Notes: generated by a model from the sequence alone, not told the origin. Positions 16,655 to 26,255 are shown, counted from the stretch's first letter. The stretch: 64,000 nucleotides of DNA from JBBQZU01 sp038207425 (GCA_038207425.1 JBBQZU010000007.1:1-64000); one strand, 5' to 3'. Made by a program: numbers and translations.

Positions 16655-17395
16655 ATGCGTATAGCGCTTATCGGATATGGTAAAATGGGTAGGCGTATAG
16701 CCGAATTGGCTCCGCAGCGCGGCCATATGATTGCGCATCAAATTGGCTCAGGTAACAGACATGAACTAGAGAAAATAATCAATTGCGATGTTGCCATTGA
16801 ATTTACCAACCCCGAATCGGCAGTGCAGAATTTTCGCGATCTGTTCGAGATTGGCATTCCTGTGGTTTCTGGAACTACAGGTTGGTACAGCCAGCTTCCT
16901 GAAGTTGAAGCAACGGTAAGCAATCAGAAAGCTGTGTTTTTCTATGCCAGCAATTTCTCGATTGGAGTACAAATAAGTCTTGCTGCGAGCAATTATGTAG
17001 CTCAATTAATGAACCGGTTACAAGGCTACACCGCACTGATAGAAGAATGGCACCATGCAGCCAAGAAAGATGCGCCAAGTGGCACGGCAATAACGTTTGC
17101 TGAAGGCTTGCAAAAAAACAATGCGAACTACAAAAGTTGGGAACTTGCAGAACCTTCAAAATTGAACCCTAATTATTATCCCGATAGCATACTGCCCATT
17201 GCTGCTTATCGCGAGAATGAAATACCCGGCACACATAAAATTACCTGGCGCAGTATAATTGACACAATATCAATTGAGCACATAGCAATGAACCGGGATG
17301 GATTTGCACTTGGTGCAATTGCAGCAGCAGAATTTGCCGTAAAGGCCAATCCCGGTATTTATACCATGAACGATTTAATGAATCTCCAACCATGA
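16655..17395 (+). CDS. dapB: 4-hydroxy-tetrahydrodipicolinate reductase
   Basis: 246 aa. It reduces hydroxy-tetrahydrodipicolinate in the DAP/lysine pathway that feeds peptidoglycan. The nucleotide-binding start is MRIALIGYGKMGRRIAELA. The active-site region EEWHHAAKKDAPSGTAI carries the catalytic His and Lys pair of the family. It overlaps the signal peptidase gene by 4 bp (ATGA at 17392). The pathway partner lysA is also in this window at 42248, in a separate unit. Confidence 0.95.
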   Translation: MRIALIGYGKMGRRIAELAPQRGHMIAHQIGSGNRHELEKIINCDVAIEFTNPESAVQNFRDLFEIGIPVVSGTTGWYSQLPEVEATVSNQKAVFFYASNFSIGVQISLAASNYVAQLMNRLQGYTALIEEWHHAAKKDAPSGTAITFAEGLQKNNANYKSWELAEPSKLNPNYYPDSILPIAAYRENEIPGTHKITWRSIIDTISIEHIAMNRDGFALGAIAAAEFAVKANPGIYTMNDLMNLQP

Positions 17396-18933
17396 TCATA
17401 GCACTGATTGTTTTTTATGCCACCATAGCAAGCTACTTTTTGTTCTTCTGGAAAATATTTACAAAGGCAAACAAACCAGCCAATGCAGGATTCATACCCG
17501 TTTACAACGTGTATATATGGCTTCAGATGATGAATAAACCCTGGTGGTGGATTTTGCTTTTTATAGTTCCAGGCATCAACTTTTTGATGCTCATTGTAAT
17601 GCATCTTGAACTCGTACGCAGTTTCGGCCAAAGAAATATGCCCTGGTATCTGATGGCAATATTTGTTCCTCCAATACCTATCGCGATGATAGCGCTAAAA
17701 GATGAAATTAAATATACTGGCTTGCCCGATTACAAGGAAGAAAAGAAAAATTTCGCTCGCGAATGGGGCGAAGCCATTGTATTTGCGATAGTTGCGGCCA
17801 CAATTATCCGTACATTCTTTATTGAAGCATTTACCATCCCTACTCCGTCTATGGAGAAATCACTTCTAGTGGGCGATTACCTTTTTGTAAGCAAGGCAAG
17901 TTATGGTGCAAGGCTGCCAATGACTCCGATAGCATTTCCTCTTACCCACCATACCATCCCTTTTTTAAATATAAAATCGTATGTGGAGTGGCAGAAGTTA
18001 CCATATTACAGGCTGCCGGGATGGGGTAATGTAGAGCGTTTTGATGCGACTGTATTCAATTTTCCGGCAGGAGACACGGTAGTAACCAATTGGCAAGACA
18101 ATACTTACTATCAGATGCTAAGAAACTTCGGTCGTAATAATGTTGAGAATCCAAATTATAAAGCGATTAAGCGCGATGCCAATGGCCGTGACATACCTAC
18201 CCCTATGGGCGAAATTATGGCCAGACCAGTCGATAAGCGTGAGAATTATATAAAACGAACCATTGGTCTTCCGGGTGAAACTTTGGAAATAAAAGACCGA
18301 CGCGTATTTATTGATAATACTCAAATTGAAAACCTCGCAGGAGAAGCTTATTACTACGCTGTATTTGTAAAAAGTGCGCTTTCAAAACCGGTAATGAAAG
18401 CCAAACACAATGTAGATGTACCTGAATCACCCTACCGAAACGGCGGCCTTACTTTTTATTACTTGTTCCTTACAGAAAATGAAGCCGATTTGGTAAAGAC
18501 GATGAGTGCGGTTGACTCCGTAGTGCTTGAGCCAAAGAGACCATCTGCTGACCTGCATATTTACCCAAACCATCCTGCATATAGTTGGACTGAAGATGAT
18601 TTCGGCCCGCTTTGGATACCCGCAAAAGGTTCGACCATCAAAATTACACCTGAAAACTTGCCACTTTACATTAGGCCAATTGAAGTGTATGAGTACAATG
18701 AAGTGGAAGTACGCGATAGTAAAATCTATATAAACGGATCAGAAATAAGCGAATATACCTTTAAGCAGGATTACTACTTCATGATGGGCGATAACCGACA
18801 CAACTCAGCCGATTCCAGATTCTGGGGCTTCGTTCCTTATAATCATATTGTAGGTAAGGCAGTATTTGTGTGGTTCAGCAAATCGCCTGAAGATGGTATC
18901 AGATGGAATCGGATTTTTACAAAAGCGCGATAA
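17392..18933 (+). CDS. lepB: Signal peptidase I, catalytic
   Basis: 513 aa, with the long insertions usual in Bacteroidota. Three or four hydrophobic segments (1-20, 50-70, 85-102, 128-145) precede the catalytic domain. The serine nucleophile is in IPTPSMEKSLLVGDYLFVSK (Ser153) and the general-base lysine in YIKRTIGLPGE (Lys288). Box E is MMGDNRHNSADSRFWGFVP. It cleaves signal peptides on the outer face of the inner membrane. It is coupled to dapB and followed 21 bp later by a divergent paralogue. Confidence 0.95.
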   Translation: MIIALIVFYATIASYFLFFWKIFTKANKPANAGFIPVYNVYIWLQMMNKPWWWILLFIVPGINFLMLIVMHLELVRSFGQRNMPWYLMAIFVPPIPIAMIALKDEIKYTGLPDYKEEKKNFAREWGEAIVFAIVAATIIRTFFIEAFTIPTPSMEKSLLVGDYLFVSKASYGARLPMTPIAFPLTHHTIPFLNIKSYVEWQKLPYYRLPGWGNVERFDATVFNFPAGDTVVTNWQDNTYYQMLRNFGRNNVENPNYKAIKRDANGRDIPTPMGEIMARPVDKRENYIKRTIGLPGETLEIKDRRVFIDNTQIENLAGEAYYYAVFVKSALSKPVMKAKHNVDVPESPYRNGGLTFYYLFLTENEADLVKTMSAVDSVVLEPKRPSADLHIYPNHPAYSWTEDDFGPLWIPAKGSTIKITPENLPLYIRPIEVYEYNEVEVRDSKIYINGSEISEYTFKQDYYFMMGDNRHNSADSRFWGFVPYNHIVGKAVFVWFSKSPEDGIRWNRIFTKAR

Positions 18934-18954
18934 AACCTTACCTTTCTCATTTCC

Positions 18955-19920
18955 ATGAGAAAAACGGCAAAACCATTTTGGCGGCATACCATTGAGTGGA
19001 TAGTAGCGCTCTCAGCCACTTTAGGTATCCTATGGGCCGTGCACCAATACGTTGGCGAAGTCTACAGGGTCAGGTTATCGAATCAATCGGGCGGCTACAG
19101 CAAAGGCACACTGTTATGGGTCGATAAATGGAATCCGGGCTCAAGAAGTTCTTTCAACCATCTTCATTATCCAACGGTGTATTTCGGCTCTGGCCAAGCC
19201 AATAGATTCTATAAAAGAGCGAAGCAACTCGATGTATCCAGATATGATCTGGTTATATTTAATCATATCTACCCTGATTCGCTGGCGCCAGACCTAAGGC
19301 TCAAAATGCTGAACAGGTTGATTGGACTGCCTGGCGATACCATAAGGCTTTACAATGGAAAGCTCTACATTAATGGCAAAGCTATTGAGCCTTCTGCCCA
19401 AACCATTGTACATTTTGAAGCCCAACTAAGTGACAGCACGAACCTGACAAACCTTGAGTTTAAATACAATCTCAGCGATGCAAGGTGGACCCGTGGCCGT
19501 ACATTCCAATTTTCTGCTCATCCTTCAGATGCCCTTCGAATTGCCGGCGACAGCCTGGTCATACATTTTAGCCGTCTGGTAGAAATAGTGCCTGATACCA
19601 AAATATTTACAACCGGAATTGGCGGCCAAAATGGCGACAACTTTGGGCCCGTAGTGTTGCCCTGGCGAGGAATGCCTGCAACTCCCGACCCAACAAGTCC
19701 ATTTGCCGGAAGGCTTTGGAATGATTATGAAATTCAAGGCATTAATCAGCCCTATTTTGTGAATGATACGATACCTGCCTTTGCCAATAATTATTATTTC
19801 ATGCTGAGCGACTACCGTAAAATGGGTAACGATTCAAGATATTACGGCGCCATTCCAGAGTATCTAATTATTGGCAAAGTGGCAAGTACCCTTTGGAATT
19901 CAAAAAGCAGTGAGCTATGA
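18955..19920 (+). CDS. Signal peptidase I paralogue, probably catalytically dead
   Basis: 321 aa S26-family protein. It has one N-terminal membrane anchor (IEWIVALSATLGILWAVHQY), then a box B relic with a serine (SNQSGGYSKGTLLWVDKW, Ser45). Box D reads LNRLIGLPGDTI, so the catalytic lysine expected before the arginine is Asn120. Box E is MLSDYRKMGNDSRYYGAIP, where GDN has become SDY. The fold is thus kept while the Ser-Lys dyad is broken. It sits 21 bp after catalytic lepB and overlaps the WbqC gene (ATGA). A helper or substrate-binding role next to LepB is inference. Confidence 0.85.
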   Translation: MRKTAKPFWRHTIEWIVALSATLGILWAVHQYVGEVYRVRLSNQSGGYSKGTLLWVDKWNPGSRSSFNHLHYPTVYFGSGQANRFYKRAKQLDVSRYDLVIFNHIYPDSLAPDLRLKMLNRLIGLPGDTIRLYNGKLYINGKAIEPSAQTIVHFEAQLSDSTNLTNLEFKYNLSDARWTRGRTFQFSAHPSDALRIAGDSLVIHFSRLVEIVPDTKIFTTGIGGQNGDNFGPVVLPWRGMPATPDPTSPFAGRLWNDYEIQGINQPYFVNDTIPAFANNYYFMLSDYRKMGNDSRYYGAIPEYLIIGKVASTLWNSKSSEL

Positions 19921-20534
19921 ATGTGCTACTACCAATTAGCATCATACCTCCTATCCCATATATAGCCGCAGCCCTGCAATCGCAAAAAGCGACGATCGAT
20001 TTCGGAGAATATTATATACACCAGACTATTCGGAATCGATATCATATAGCCGGACCCAATGGAGTAATGGTACTTACAATCAATGTAAAGAGTCAAAAAG
20101 GACTTAAAATACCAACCGGTGAAATTGAAATAGACTACAGCAAGGCCTGGCAAAGACTTCACCTGAGAACCATAGAAGCGGCTTACCGCAGTGCTCCTTT
20201 TTATGGGCATTATATTGCGTACTTGGAGCCACTCCTTACGGGAAATGAAACTACGCTGGGTGAGTTGTTCAGTAAAGCTTGGCCCTTGTGGATGAAGTTG
20301 CTTAAAATTTCTCCAAATTACTCCTTCTCCCCTAAATATCTGGAAGAGAATGCTGCTGCAGACCTCAGAGCGAAGATCAAGGAACCTGCTTGGTATGATG
20401 GTAAGGTTTATTCTCCTCAATACATGCAGGTATTCGCCGATAGGCAAGGTTTTATTCCTCGCCTTTCAGTTTTAGATTTACTCTTTAATGAAGGTCCGGC
20501 TGCATCTCACAATATAGGTTCATGGTTGGAATGA
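19917..20534 (+). CDS. WbqC family protein
   Basis: 205 aa. Segments ATIDFGEYYIHQTIRNRYHI, LTINVKSQKG and WQRLHLRTIEAAYRSAPFY match the WbqC family, cytosolic proteins often found near polysaccharide or lipid gene clusters and without a settled biochemical role. There is no signal peptide. The ATG at 19917 overlaps the stop of the signal peptidase paralogue, so it is the last gene of the parA-to-WbqC operon. Confidence 0.85.
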   Translation: MNVLLPISIIPPIPYIAAALQSQKATIDFGEYYIHQTIRNRYHIAGPNGVMVLTINVKSQKGLKIPTGEIEIDYSKAWQRLHLRTIEAAYRSAPFYGHYIAYLEPLLTGNETTLGELFSKAWPLWMKLLKISPNYSFSPKYLEENAAADLRAKIKEPAWYDGKVYSPQYMQVFADRQGFIPRLSVLDLLFNEGPAASHNIGSWLE

Positions 20535-20536
20535 AT

Positions 20537-20544
20537 TATATTTG
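20537..20544 (+). promoter_or_regulatory. -7 promoter element (TATATTTG)
   Basis: TATATTTG matches TAnnTTTG, 3 bp after the WbqC stop codon. It could start the carboxylase transcript with a leader of about 105 nt. No -33 TTG is seen at the expected spacing. Confidence 0.4.
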
Positions 20545-20656
20545 GGCAAAATAATTATTGCAATGGCCGGCTACTCGAATTAATTGTCCTGTTTCATTAT
20601 TTGAACTTTTCAATTGTTCGATCCTGTAGAAGCAATAAAACCACCACCCTTACCAA

Positions 20657-22300
20657 ATGGCTATTCAAAAGGAAATTGAACTGAACAAGAACGATGATAC
20701 GATGCGCCTGCATGTATCGAAATTGAGAAGGCAACTTGATAAAATTGCGGAAGGCGGCGGTGCTGCTAAAATTGCCAAAGAACATGAAAAAGGGAAGCTC
20801 ACCGCAAGAGAGCGGGTTGACCTGCTGCTTGATGCAGATTCGCCAAGCATCGAAATTGGCGCATTTGCTGGGTACGACATGTACAAGGAGCATGGTGGCT
20901 GTCCTGGTGGCGGGGTAGTAGTAGTAATAGGCTATGTAAGTGGCAGGCAGTGTGTAATTGTAGCAAATGATGCTACCGTAAAAGCCGGCGCATGGTTTCC
21001 CATCACTGGCAAGAAGAATCTACGCGCCCAGGAAATCGCCATGGAAAACCACATTCCCATAATTTACCTTGTAGATAGTGCCGGGGTTTTCCTGCCCTTG
21101 CAGGATGAGATATTTCCCGATAAGGAACATTTTGGACGCATCTTTCGCAATAACGCGATTATGTCATCAAGGGGTATACCCCAAATATCCGCCATAATGG
21201 GCAGTTGTGTAGCCGGCGGTGCATACTTACCCATTATGAGTGATGAAGCGTTAATTGTAAACGGCACCGGAACCATTTTTCTTGCAGGCTCTTACCTGGT
21301 AAAAGCCGCTGTAGGCGAAGATATTGACAACGAAACACTCGGCGGTGCCACCACCCATTGTGAAATAAGTGGAGTAACCGACTATAAAGTTGAGAACGAT
21401 CAGGAAGCCATTACCACCATCAGAAAACTTGTAGATAAGATTGGCCATCGCGGTGTTAACGCTGGTTTCAGTCGAAAGGCTCCGCTCCCACCCAAGGCTG
21501 ACGTGAAAGAAATATACAAGTATTTCCCATCTGAAAAGTCGAAACCCTATGATGTGAAGGATTTGATTGGGTGCATACTTGATGATGGAGAATTTACCGA
21601 GTACAAAGCCGGATTCGGTCAAACAATCGTATGTGGCTACGGCCGCGTAGAAGGCTGGGCCGTTGGTGTTGTGGCCAATCAGCGCAGCATTGTGAAGAGC
21701 AAAAAAGGCGAAATGCAGATTGGTGGAGTGATATACAGCGACTCAGCCGAAAAAGCCGCGCGCTTCATAATGAACTGCAACCAAAAGAATATTCCGCTTG
21801 TTTTTATGCAGGATGTAACTGGTTTTATGGTAGGCAGTCGCAGTGAGCATGGAGGCATTATCAAAGACGGTGCAAAGCTGGTGAATGCCATGAGCAACTC
21901 TGTGGTTCCCAAGTTTACCATCATCACTGGCAATAGCTACGGTGCTGGCAACTATGCCATGTGTGGCAAAGCCTACGACCCACGACTTATTTTTGCATGG
22001 CCTACGGCCGAAATTGCTGTAATGGGAGGCGCACAGGCGGCAAAAGTGCTACTGCAAATAGAAGTGGCATCGCTAAAGGCAAAAGGAGAAAAAATTACGC
22101 CTGAAAACGAAAAAGCGCTTTTTGATAAAATCAAAGACCGTTATGATGCCCAAACAAAGCCTGAGTACGCCGCAGCCCGCTTGTGGGTTGATGGCATTAT
22201 AGACCCTGCTGAAACACGAAAACATATTGCAATGGGCCTTGAAGCTGCTAACAATGCCCCGGCTGAAAGACCATACAACGTAGGAGTTCTGCAAACCTGA
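20657..22300 (+). CDS. Acyl-CoA carboxylase, carboxyltransferase subunit
   Basis: 547 aa. It is the biotin-dependent carboxyltransferase (beta) subunit of a propionyl-, methylcrotonyl- or geranyl-CoA carboxylase-type enzyme. N-terminal half: GKLTARERVDLLLD, then VYLVDSAGVFLPLQDEIFP-like sequence (IIYLVDSAGVF) and the oxyanion segment MGSCVAGGAYLPIMSDE. C-terminal half: PLVFMQDVTGFMVGS and GNSYGAGNYAMCGKAYDPR. The length suits methylcrotonyl-CoA carboxylase, which would agree with the leucine dehydrogenase in this window, but the substrate is not settled by sequence. No biotin carboxylase subunit is nearby. Confidence 0.9.
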   Translation: MAIQKEIELNKNDDTMRLHVSKLRRQLDKIAEGGGAAKIAKEHEKGKLTARERVDLLLDADSPSIEIGAFAGYDMYKEHGGCPGGGVVVVIGYVSGRQCVIVANDATVKAGAWFPITGKKNLRAQEIAMENHIPIIYLVDSAGVFLPLQDEIFPDKEHFGRIFRNNAIMSSRGIPQISAIMGSCVAGGAYLPIMSDEALIVNGTGTIFLAGSYLVKAAVGEDIDNETLGGATTHCEISGVTDYKVENDQEAITTIRKLVDKIGHRGVNAGFSRKAPLPPKADVKEIYKYFPSEKSKPYDVKDLIGCILDDGEFTEYKAGFGQTIVCGYGRVEGWAVGVVANQRSIVKSKKGEMQIGGVIYSDSAEKAARFIMNCNQKNIPLVFMQDVTGFMVGSRSEHGGIIKDGAKLVNAMSNSVVPKFTIITGNSYGAGNYAMCGKAYDPRLIFAWPTAEIAVMGGAQAAKVLLQIEVASLKAKGEKITPENEKALFDKIKDRYDAQTKPEYAAARLWVDGIIDPAETRKHIAMGLEAANNAPAERPYNVGVLQT

Positions 22301-22303
22301 ATT

Positions 22304-23050
22304 ATGAAAAAAGTCATCATCATACTGTTCCTGTTTACCCATGCTTTACTGAATATTCAGTGTTCGCGAAATGACGATGCACCTAAGCAAAGCCCGCCAC
22401 CAAACGATACTACCCTTCCTACAGATACTCCCAGTATTCCCGAGAGAACGATTACCTACCTCGCCCTAGGCGACTCTTACACCATAGGCACAGGAGTACC
22501 ATCAAACCACCGCTTTCCTGTGCAGCTTTGCAACAAACTTCTTGCTGACGGTTTTTCAATAGCCGAAGCGCAAATAGTCGCCGCAAATGGTTGGACCACA
22601 GCCAATCTGATAAATGCAACAAACAACTTCAGCCCTGATTCTGCTTTCAGCTTGGTATCACTTCTCATAGGCGTGAACAACCAGTACCAAGGCAGACCAA
22701 TTACTGAATATACCTCACAGTTTACTACACTGCTTGAGCGAGCCATTGCTTACGCAGGTGGAGATACCTGCAGGGTAATTGTAATTTCCATTCCCGATTA
22801 CAGCGTTACGCCTTTCGGGCAAAATATGAACCCTTCGCAGATTGCCCAACAAATAGATCAATTTAATAAAGTAAATCAGTCTATTTCAAATGCATATAGC
22901 GTAGACTACTATTACATCACCGATATTTCGCGGCAAGCTGCCAGCGACCCTACGCTAATTGCTCCTGATAATTTGCACCCTTCCGGTGCCCAATACACCT
23001 TATGGATAAACTCATTTTACGAAAGTTTAAAACCGAAGCTTTATGAATAA
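22304..23050 (+). CDS. SGNH/GDSL-family hydrolase, lipoprotein
   Basis: 248 aa. A lipoprotein signal (MKKVIIILFLFTHALLNIQC) puts the enzyme in the envelope, after which a proline/threonine-rich linker leads into the domain. The nucleophile block is YLALGDSYTIGTG, the asparagine block is LIGVNNQYQG and the catalytic Asp-His block is DNLHPSGAQY. These define an SGNH esterase/lipase; the substrate (acetylated glycan or lipid) is open. It is 4 bp after the carboxylase and overlaps the next gene by 8 bp. Confidence 0.88.
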   Translation: MKKVIIILFLFTHALLNIQCSRNDDAPKQSPPPNDTTLPTDTPSIPERTITYLALGDSYTIGTGVPSNHRFPVQLCNKLLADGFSIAEAQIVAANGWTTANLINATNNFSPDSAFSLVSLLIGVNNQYQGRPITEYTSQFTTLLERAIAYAGGDTCRVIVISIPDYSVTPFGQNMNPSQIAQQIDQFNKVNQSISNAYSVDYYYITDISRQAASDPTLIAPDNLHPSGAQYTLWINSFYESLKPKLYE

Positions 23051-23969
23051 ACTGTACACCATCCTCATCACTATGCTCGTTTCGTCATTTTCAACAGCCC
23101 AGGTTTATAACTGGGCTGATGGAGAAGCCCCAGTGAAACTTGATTCAATACAAGGGCTTGTAGTAGGTTTAAATCTTGGTTTTTATCAAGCTAATAGCGC
23201 CACAGCCAGTATTTATGGAGGATATGGCTTTGACCGCGATGGGGTAAAACTGCCTTTTGCTACAAGCTGGCTCAATCAGGCTATCCAAGGAAACCCGCAG
23301 GCGATAGCCCGAACTTCAGATGCTGTAAACCTTGCTCCTCAAGAGTGGCTATTTACAGAAAGCGATATGCCCGGTGCCATGAAATTCAGTCCGCAGTTCA
23401 TGTGGGGTGGTCACTTACGCTACCACTTCAACCCAGATTTTGGTCTTTTCATGGAAGTCAATGGCACAAGGCCTGTTACAGTGGGTGAATTTACTATTAC
23501 CACATTTTCAGGGTCAAACTTGCCTGGAGAGCAGCAACTGTTTCGAAGATTTCAAATAAGGGGTGAAGAACAGCGACTTATCTTCACACTAGGAGCCCAT
23601 CAAGTGATAGGACGAAAGGCCAAAGAACGCCGTCACAAAAGCACCCTTTTTCTTCCATTTGTTGATTTTGGTGTAAATAGCACCTTTACCAAATTTGAAG
23701 AGAATATGATTTTTTTAGGCGATCAGGTCGGTACGGTTGACCTAACCATTTTCTTTCAGCAACAAGGTATTCAAATTGATGAAGCACAAGTGCTTACAGG
23801 AGTCGGACTCGGAGCCTTCGGTGGGCTTGGGGGGCAGTTTCACCTCGGACAATCAATTATGTTCGACTTGGCTTATATCGCTAGCTTTGAGCAAGTTAAA
23901 CTTGGCGCCTTGAATGTTCGTGCATTTCAACACATCTTCGTGCTAAGGGCCATTTGGACTAAATTTTAA
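23043..23969 (+). CDS. Secreted protein of unknown function, probable outer-membrane protein
   Basis: 308 aa. Signal peptide MNKLYTILITMLVSSFSTAQ with the Bacteroidota-like SxAQ cleavage end. The mature part has alternating short hydrophobic strands and glycines (GGHLRYHFNPDFGLFMEV, SIMFDLAYIASFEQVKLG) and ends in an aromatic residue (LRAIWTKF), as outer-membrane beta-barrels do. I do not recognise a named family. The 8-bp overlap with the SGNH hydrolase gene suggests a joint envelope function. Confidence 0.75.
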   Translation: MNKLYTILITMLVSSFSTAQVYNWADGEAPVKLDSIQGLVVGLNLGFYQANSATASIYGGYGFDRDGVKLPFATSWLNQAIQGNPQAIARTSDAVNLAPQEWLFTESDMPGAMKFSPQFMWGGHLRYHFNPDFGLFMEVNGTRPVTVGEFTITTFSGSNLPGEQQLFRRFQIRGEEQRLIFTLGAHQVIGRKAKERRHKSTLFLPFVDFGVNSTFTKFEENMIFLGDQVGTVDLTIFFQQQGIQIDEAQVLTGVGLGAFGGLGGQFHLGQSIMFDLAYIASFEQVKLGALNVRAFQHIFVLRAIWTKF

Positions 23970-24046
23970 AGTATCAGACTCTGACTCTGTGCGGTAGTTA
24001 AAGGCAACAGCATAACTTTCAATACTCCCTGCGAACTTCAATTTTA

Positions 24047-24054
24047 TACCTTTG
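24047..24054 (+). promoter_or_regulatory. -7 promoter element (TACCTTTG) directly before mtaB
   Basis: TACCTTTG matches TAnnTTTG and ends 4 nt before the mtaB ATG at 24059. The transcript would start at or inside the start codon, so a leaderless mRNA is predicted. Confidence 0.6.
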
Positions 24055-24058
24055 CGCC

Positions 24059-25375
24059 ATGCTTCAATTTAAGAAGGTAGCCTTTTATACGCTGGGGTGT
24101 AAGCTCAATTTCTCGGAAACGAGCACAATAGCCCGCCAGCTTGTTGATGCAGGTTATGCAAGGGTGCAATTTGAAGAGGATCCTGATGTGTTTATAGTCA
24201 ACACCTGTTCTGTAACCGACCAAGCCGATAAAAAATGCAGGGCGATTGTTCGCAAAGCGCTCAGAGTAAATCCACAAGCTGTCATTATTGTAATAGGTTG
24301 CTACGCGCAGCTTAAACCTGATGAAATTGCATCTATACCCGGTGTAAACATGGTGCTTGGCGCTGATGAGAAATTCAATGTGGTTGCATTTCTTGAAAAC
24401 GAATCTATACTTAACAAAAACCAGAGCTCAGCGCGTGAGATCAAACATACAAAGGATTTTGTGCCGTGTTTTTCATCAGGCGATAGAACACGCACCTTCC
24501 TGAAAGTGCAGGATGGCTGTAACTATTTCTGCGCATTCTGCACCATTCCATTGGCAAGGGGGCGGTCAAGAAGTGGGTCTGTTGCGCACACTGTTCAAGT
24601 GGCCCATGAGGCAGTACAAGCAGGTGCTAAAGAGATCGTACTCACAGGGGTTAATATCGGCGATTTTGGACACGGATCGGATGAGAAGCTTATAGACCTG
24701 CTCAAAGAACTCGATGATGTGCAGGGGATAGAACGATTTCGCATATCAAGCATTGAACCGAACCTCCTAACCGATGAGATCATAGAATTTGTAGCAAGTA
24801 GCAACAAGTTTGTGCCTCATTTTCATATTCCTCTGCAATCGGGAAGCGATACAATACTTGCAGCAATGCGCCGCAGGTACCGTACCGATTTGTATCGCGA
24901 AAGAATTGAAAAAATTAAATCGCTAATGCCCGATGCTTGCATTGGAGTTGATGTAATTACAGGTTTTCCTGGTGAAACCAATGAACAATTTATTGAAACA
25001 TATACTTTTCTTAACACCCTACCAGTAAGCTATCTGCACGTATTTACTTATTCTGAAAGACCAAATACAACGGCTATACGAATCGTGGATGTTGTGCCTA
25101 TGGAGGTGCGCCATGAACGAAATAATCAATTGCGTAGTTTGTCGCATAAAATGAAAAAGGCATTCTACCAGAATCAAGTAGGTAAGATGGAAACGGTGCT
25201 CTTCGAAGCTGATGAAGAAGGTGGTTTTATGTTTGGCTTCACCGAAAATTATATCAAGGTTAAAACACCATTTGATCCAGCTTTCATTAACATCATAATA
25301 CCTTTAGAGATTGGCGCTATTGATCGTGATGGCAGTGCTTTCGCAAAATTATTAAATACCGCAATGCATGCATGA
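24059..25375 (+). CDS. mtaB: tRNA (N6-threonylcarbamoyladenosine-37) C2-methylthiotransferase MtaB
   Basis: 438 aa radical-SAM enzyme that adds a methylthio group to t6A37 of tRNAs. N-terminal UPF0004 domain: TLGCKLNFSETSTIARQL, then VNTCSVTDQADKKCR and VIGCYAQL, giving the three cysteines of the auxiliary cluster. Radical-SAM cluster: DGCNYFCAFCTIPLARGRSR. The C-terminal part (from about 370) is in TRAM position. The KLNFSE N terminus and RGRSRS motif favour MtaB over MiaB or RimO. It overlaps the inositol monophosphatase gene by 8 bp. Confidence 0.93.
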   Translation: MLQFKKVAFYTLGCKLNFSETSTIARQLVDAGYARVQFEEDPDVFIVNTCSVTDQADKKCRAIVRKALRVNPQAVIIVIGCYAQLKPDEIASIPGVNMVLGADEKFNVVAFLENESILNKNQSSAREIKHTKDFVPCFSSGDRTRTFLKVQDGCNYFCAFCTIPLARGRSRSGSVAHTVQVAHEAVQAGAKEIVLTGVNIGDFGHGSDEKLIDLLKELDDVQGIERFRISSIEPNLLTDEIIEFVASSNKFVPHFHIPLQSGSDTILAAMRRRYRTDLYRERIEKIKSLMPDACIGVDVITGFPGETNEQFIETYTFLNTLPVSYLHVFTYSERPNTTAIRIVDVVPMEVRHERNNQLRSLSHKMKKAFYQNQVGKMETVLFEADEEGGFMFGFTENYIKVKTPFDPAFINIIIPLEIGAIDRDGSAFAKLLNTAMHA

Positions 25376-26189
25376 AAAACTACTGCCCGCCCTCATTGAT
25401 ATTTCCCGAGAGGTAGGACAATTTCTAAAACAAGAGCAAAGCCTAATAAGGGAAAACGACATAATATACAAAGGTGGCACCAATGACCTTGTTTCTCGAG
25501 CTGATAAGGAAGCTGAGCGCCTCTTTGTTAATTTTTTGGAGAAACTTCTGCCCGAATCGGGTTTTATTGCTGAAGAAGGCACCAGCAATAAAGTGGGAAA
25601 GCAATATAACTGGATCATCGATCCACTTGACGGCACCACAAACTATTTATATGGTATACCCTGTTACTGCACGAGCGTAGCCTTGCGGCAAAATGACAAA
25701 CTTGTACTTGGAGTAATTTATGACCCTGTACACGACGAATGCTTTAGCGCAGCGATTGAACGAGGAGCGCATCTCAATGGAAAAAAAATTTCTGTTTCGC
25801 GGCAAGGCGAATTAAGCAAATCATTGGTGGCCACAGGTTTTCCATACGACAACAGAGGTAGGCAAGCGGATTACTTGCAACTTTTGACGATAGTAAACTC
25901 AAATACCAGAGGAATTAGAAGACTTGGATCAGCAGCGCTCGACATGGCATATGTTGCTTGTGGAAGGTTTGATGCTTTTTACGAGTACGGCCTCAATCCA
26001 TGGGATTGTGCTGCCGGAGCACTGATAATTCAGGAAGCCGGAGGCACGGTTAGTGATTTTCTGGATGGAGATAATTACTTGTTCGGACTCACACTTTTAT
26101 GCGACAATGGCCTCATTCATAACAATATGCTTTTGCTTACAAAGCAATTTATAGACAATTCTAAGGCCTTTGAGCCAAAAGAGTTATGA
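25368..26189 (+). CDS. Inositol monophosphatase-family phosphatase
   Basis: 273 aa. Metal-binding motifs are all present: EEGTS (residues about 69-73), DPLDGTTNYLYGIP and, near the C terminus, WDCAAGALIIQEAGG. The family (SuhB, CysQ-like) hydrolyses inositol phosphates or related sugar and nucleotide phosphates with Mg2+. It is cytosolic. Three ATG codons overlap the mtaB end (25364, 25368, 25372); 25368 is in frame for MHEKLLPALIDI. It is translationally coupled to mtaB. Confidence 0.9.
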   Translation: MHEKLLPALIDISREVGQFLKQEQSLIRENDIIYKGGTNDLVSRADKEAERLFVNFLEKLLPESGFIAEEGTSNKVGKQYNWIIDPLDGTTNYLYGIPCYCTSVALRQNDKLVLGVIYDPVHDECFSAAIERGAHLNGKKISVSRQGELSKSLVATGFPYDNRGRQADYLQLLTIVNSNTRGIRRLGSAALDMAYVACGRFDAFYEYGLNPWDCAAGALIIQEAGGTVSDFLDGDNYLFGLTLLCDNGLIHNNMLLLTKQFIDNSKAFEPKEL

Positions 26190-26198
26190 TATTTGTCA

Positions 26199-26229
26199 TT
26201 TGTGAGCCTGTATAGACCTACTATATTTG
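26199..26229 (+). promoter_or_regulatory. Complete Bacteroidota promoter for pckG
   Basis: TTTG at 26199-26202, a 19-bp spacer and TATATTTG at 26222-26229 make a perfect match to the Bacteroidota -33/-7 promoter (TTG, then TAnnTTTG). It fixes the pckG start at ATG 26256, with a leader of about 20 nt. Confidence 0.75.
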
Positions 26230-26255
26230 TGAACCATTTACTAAACAATACAACT

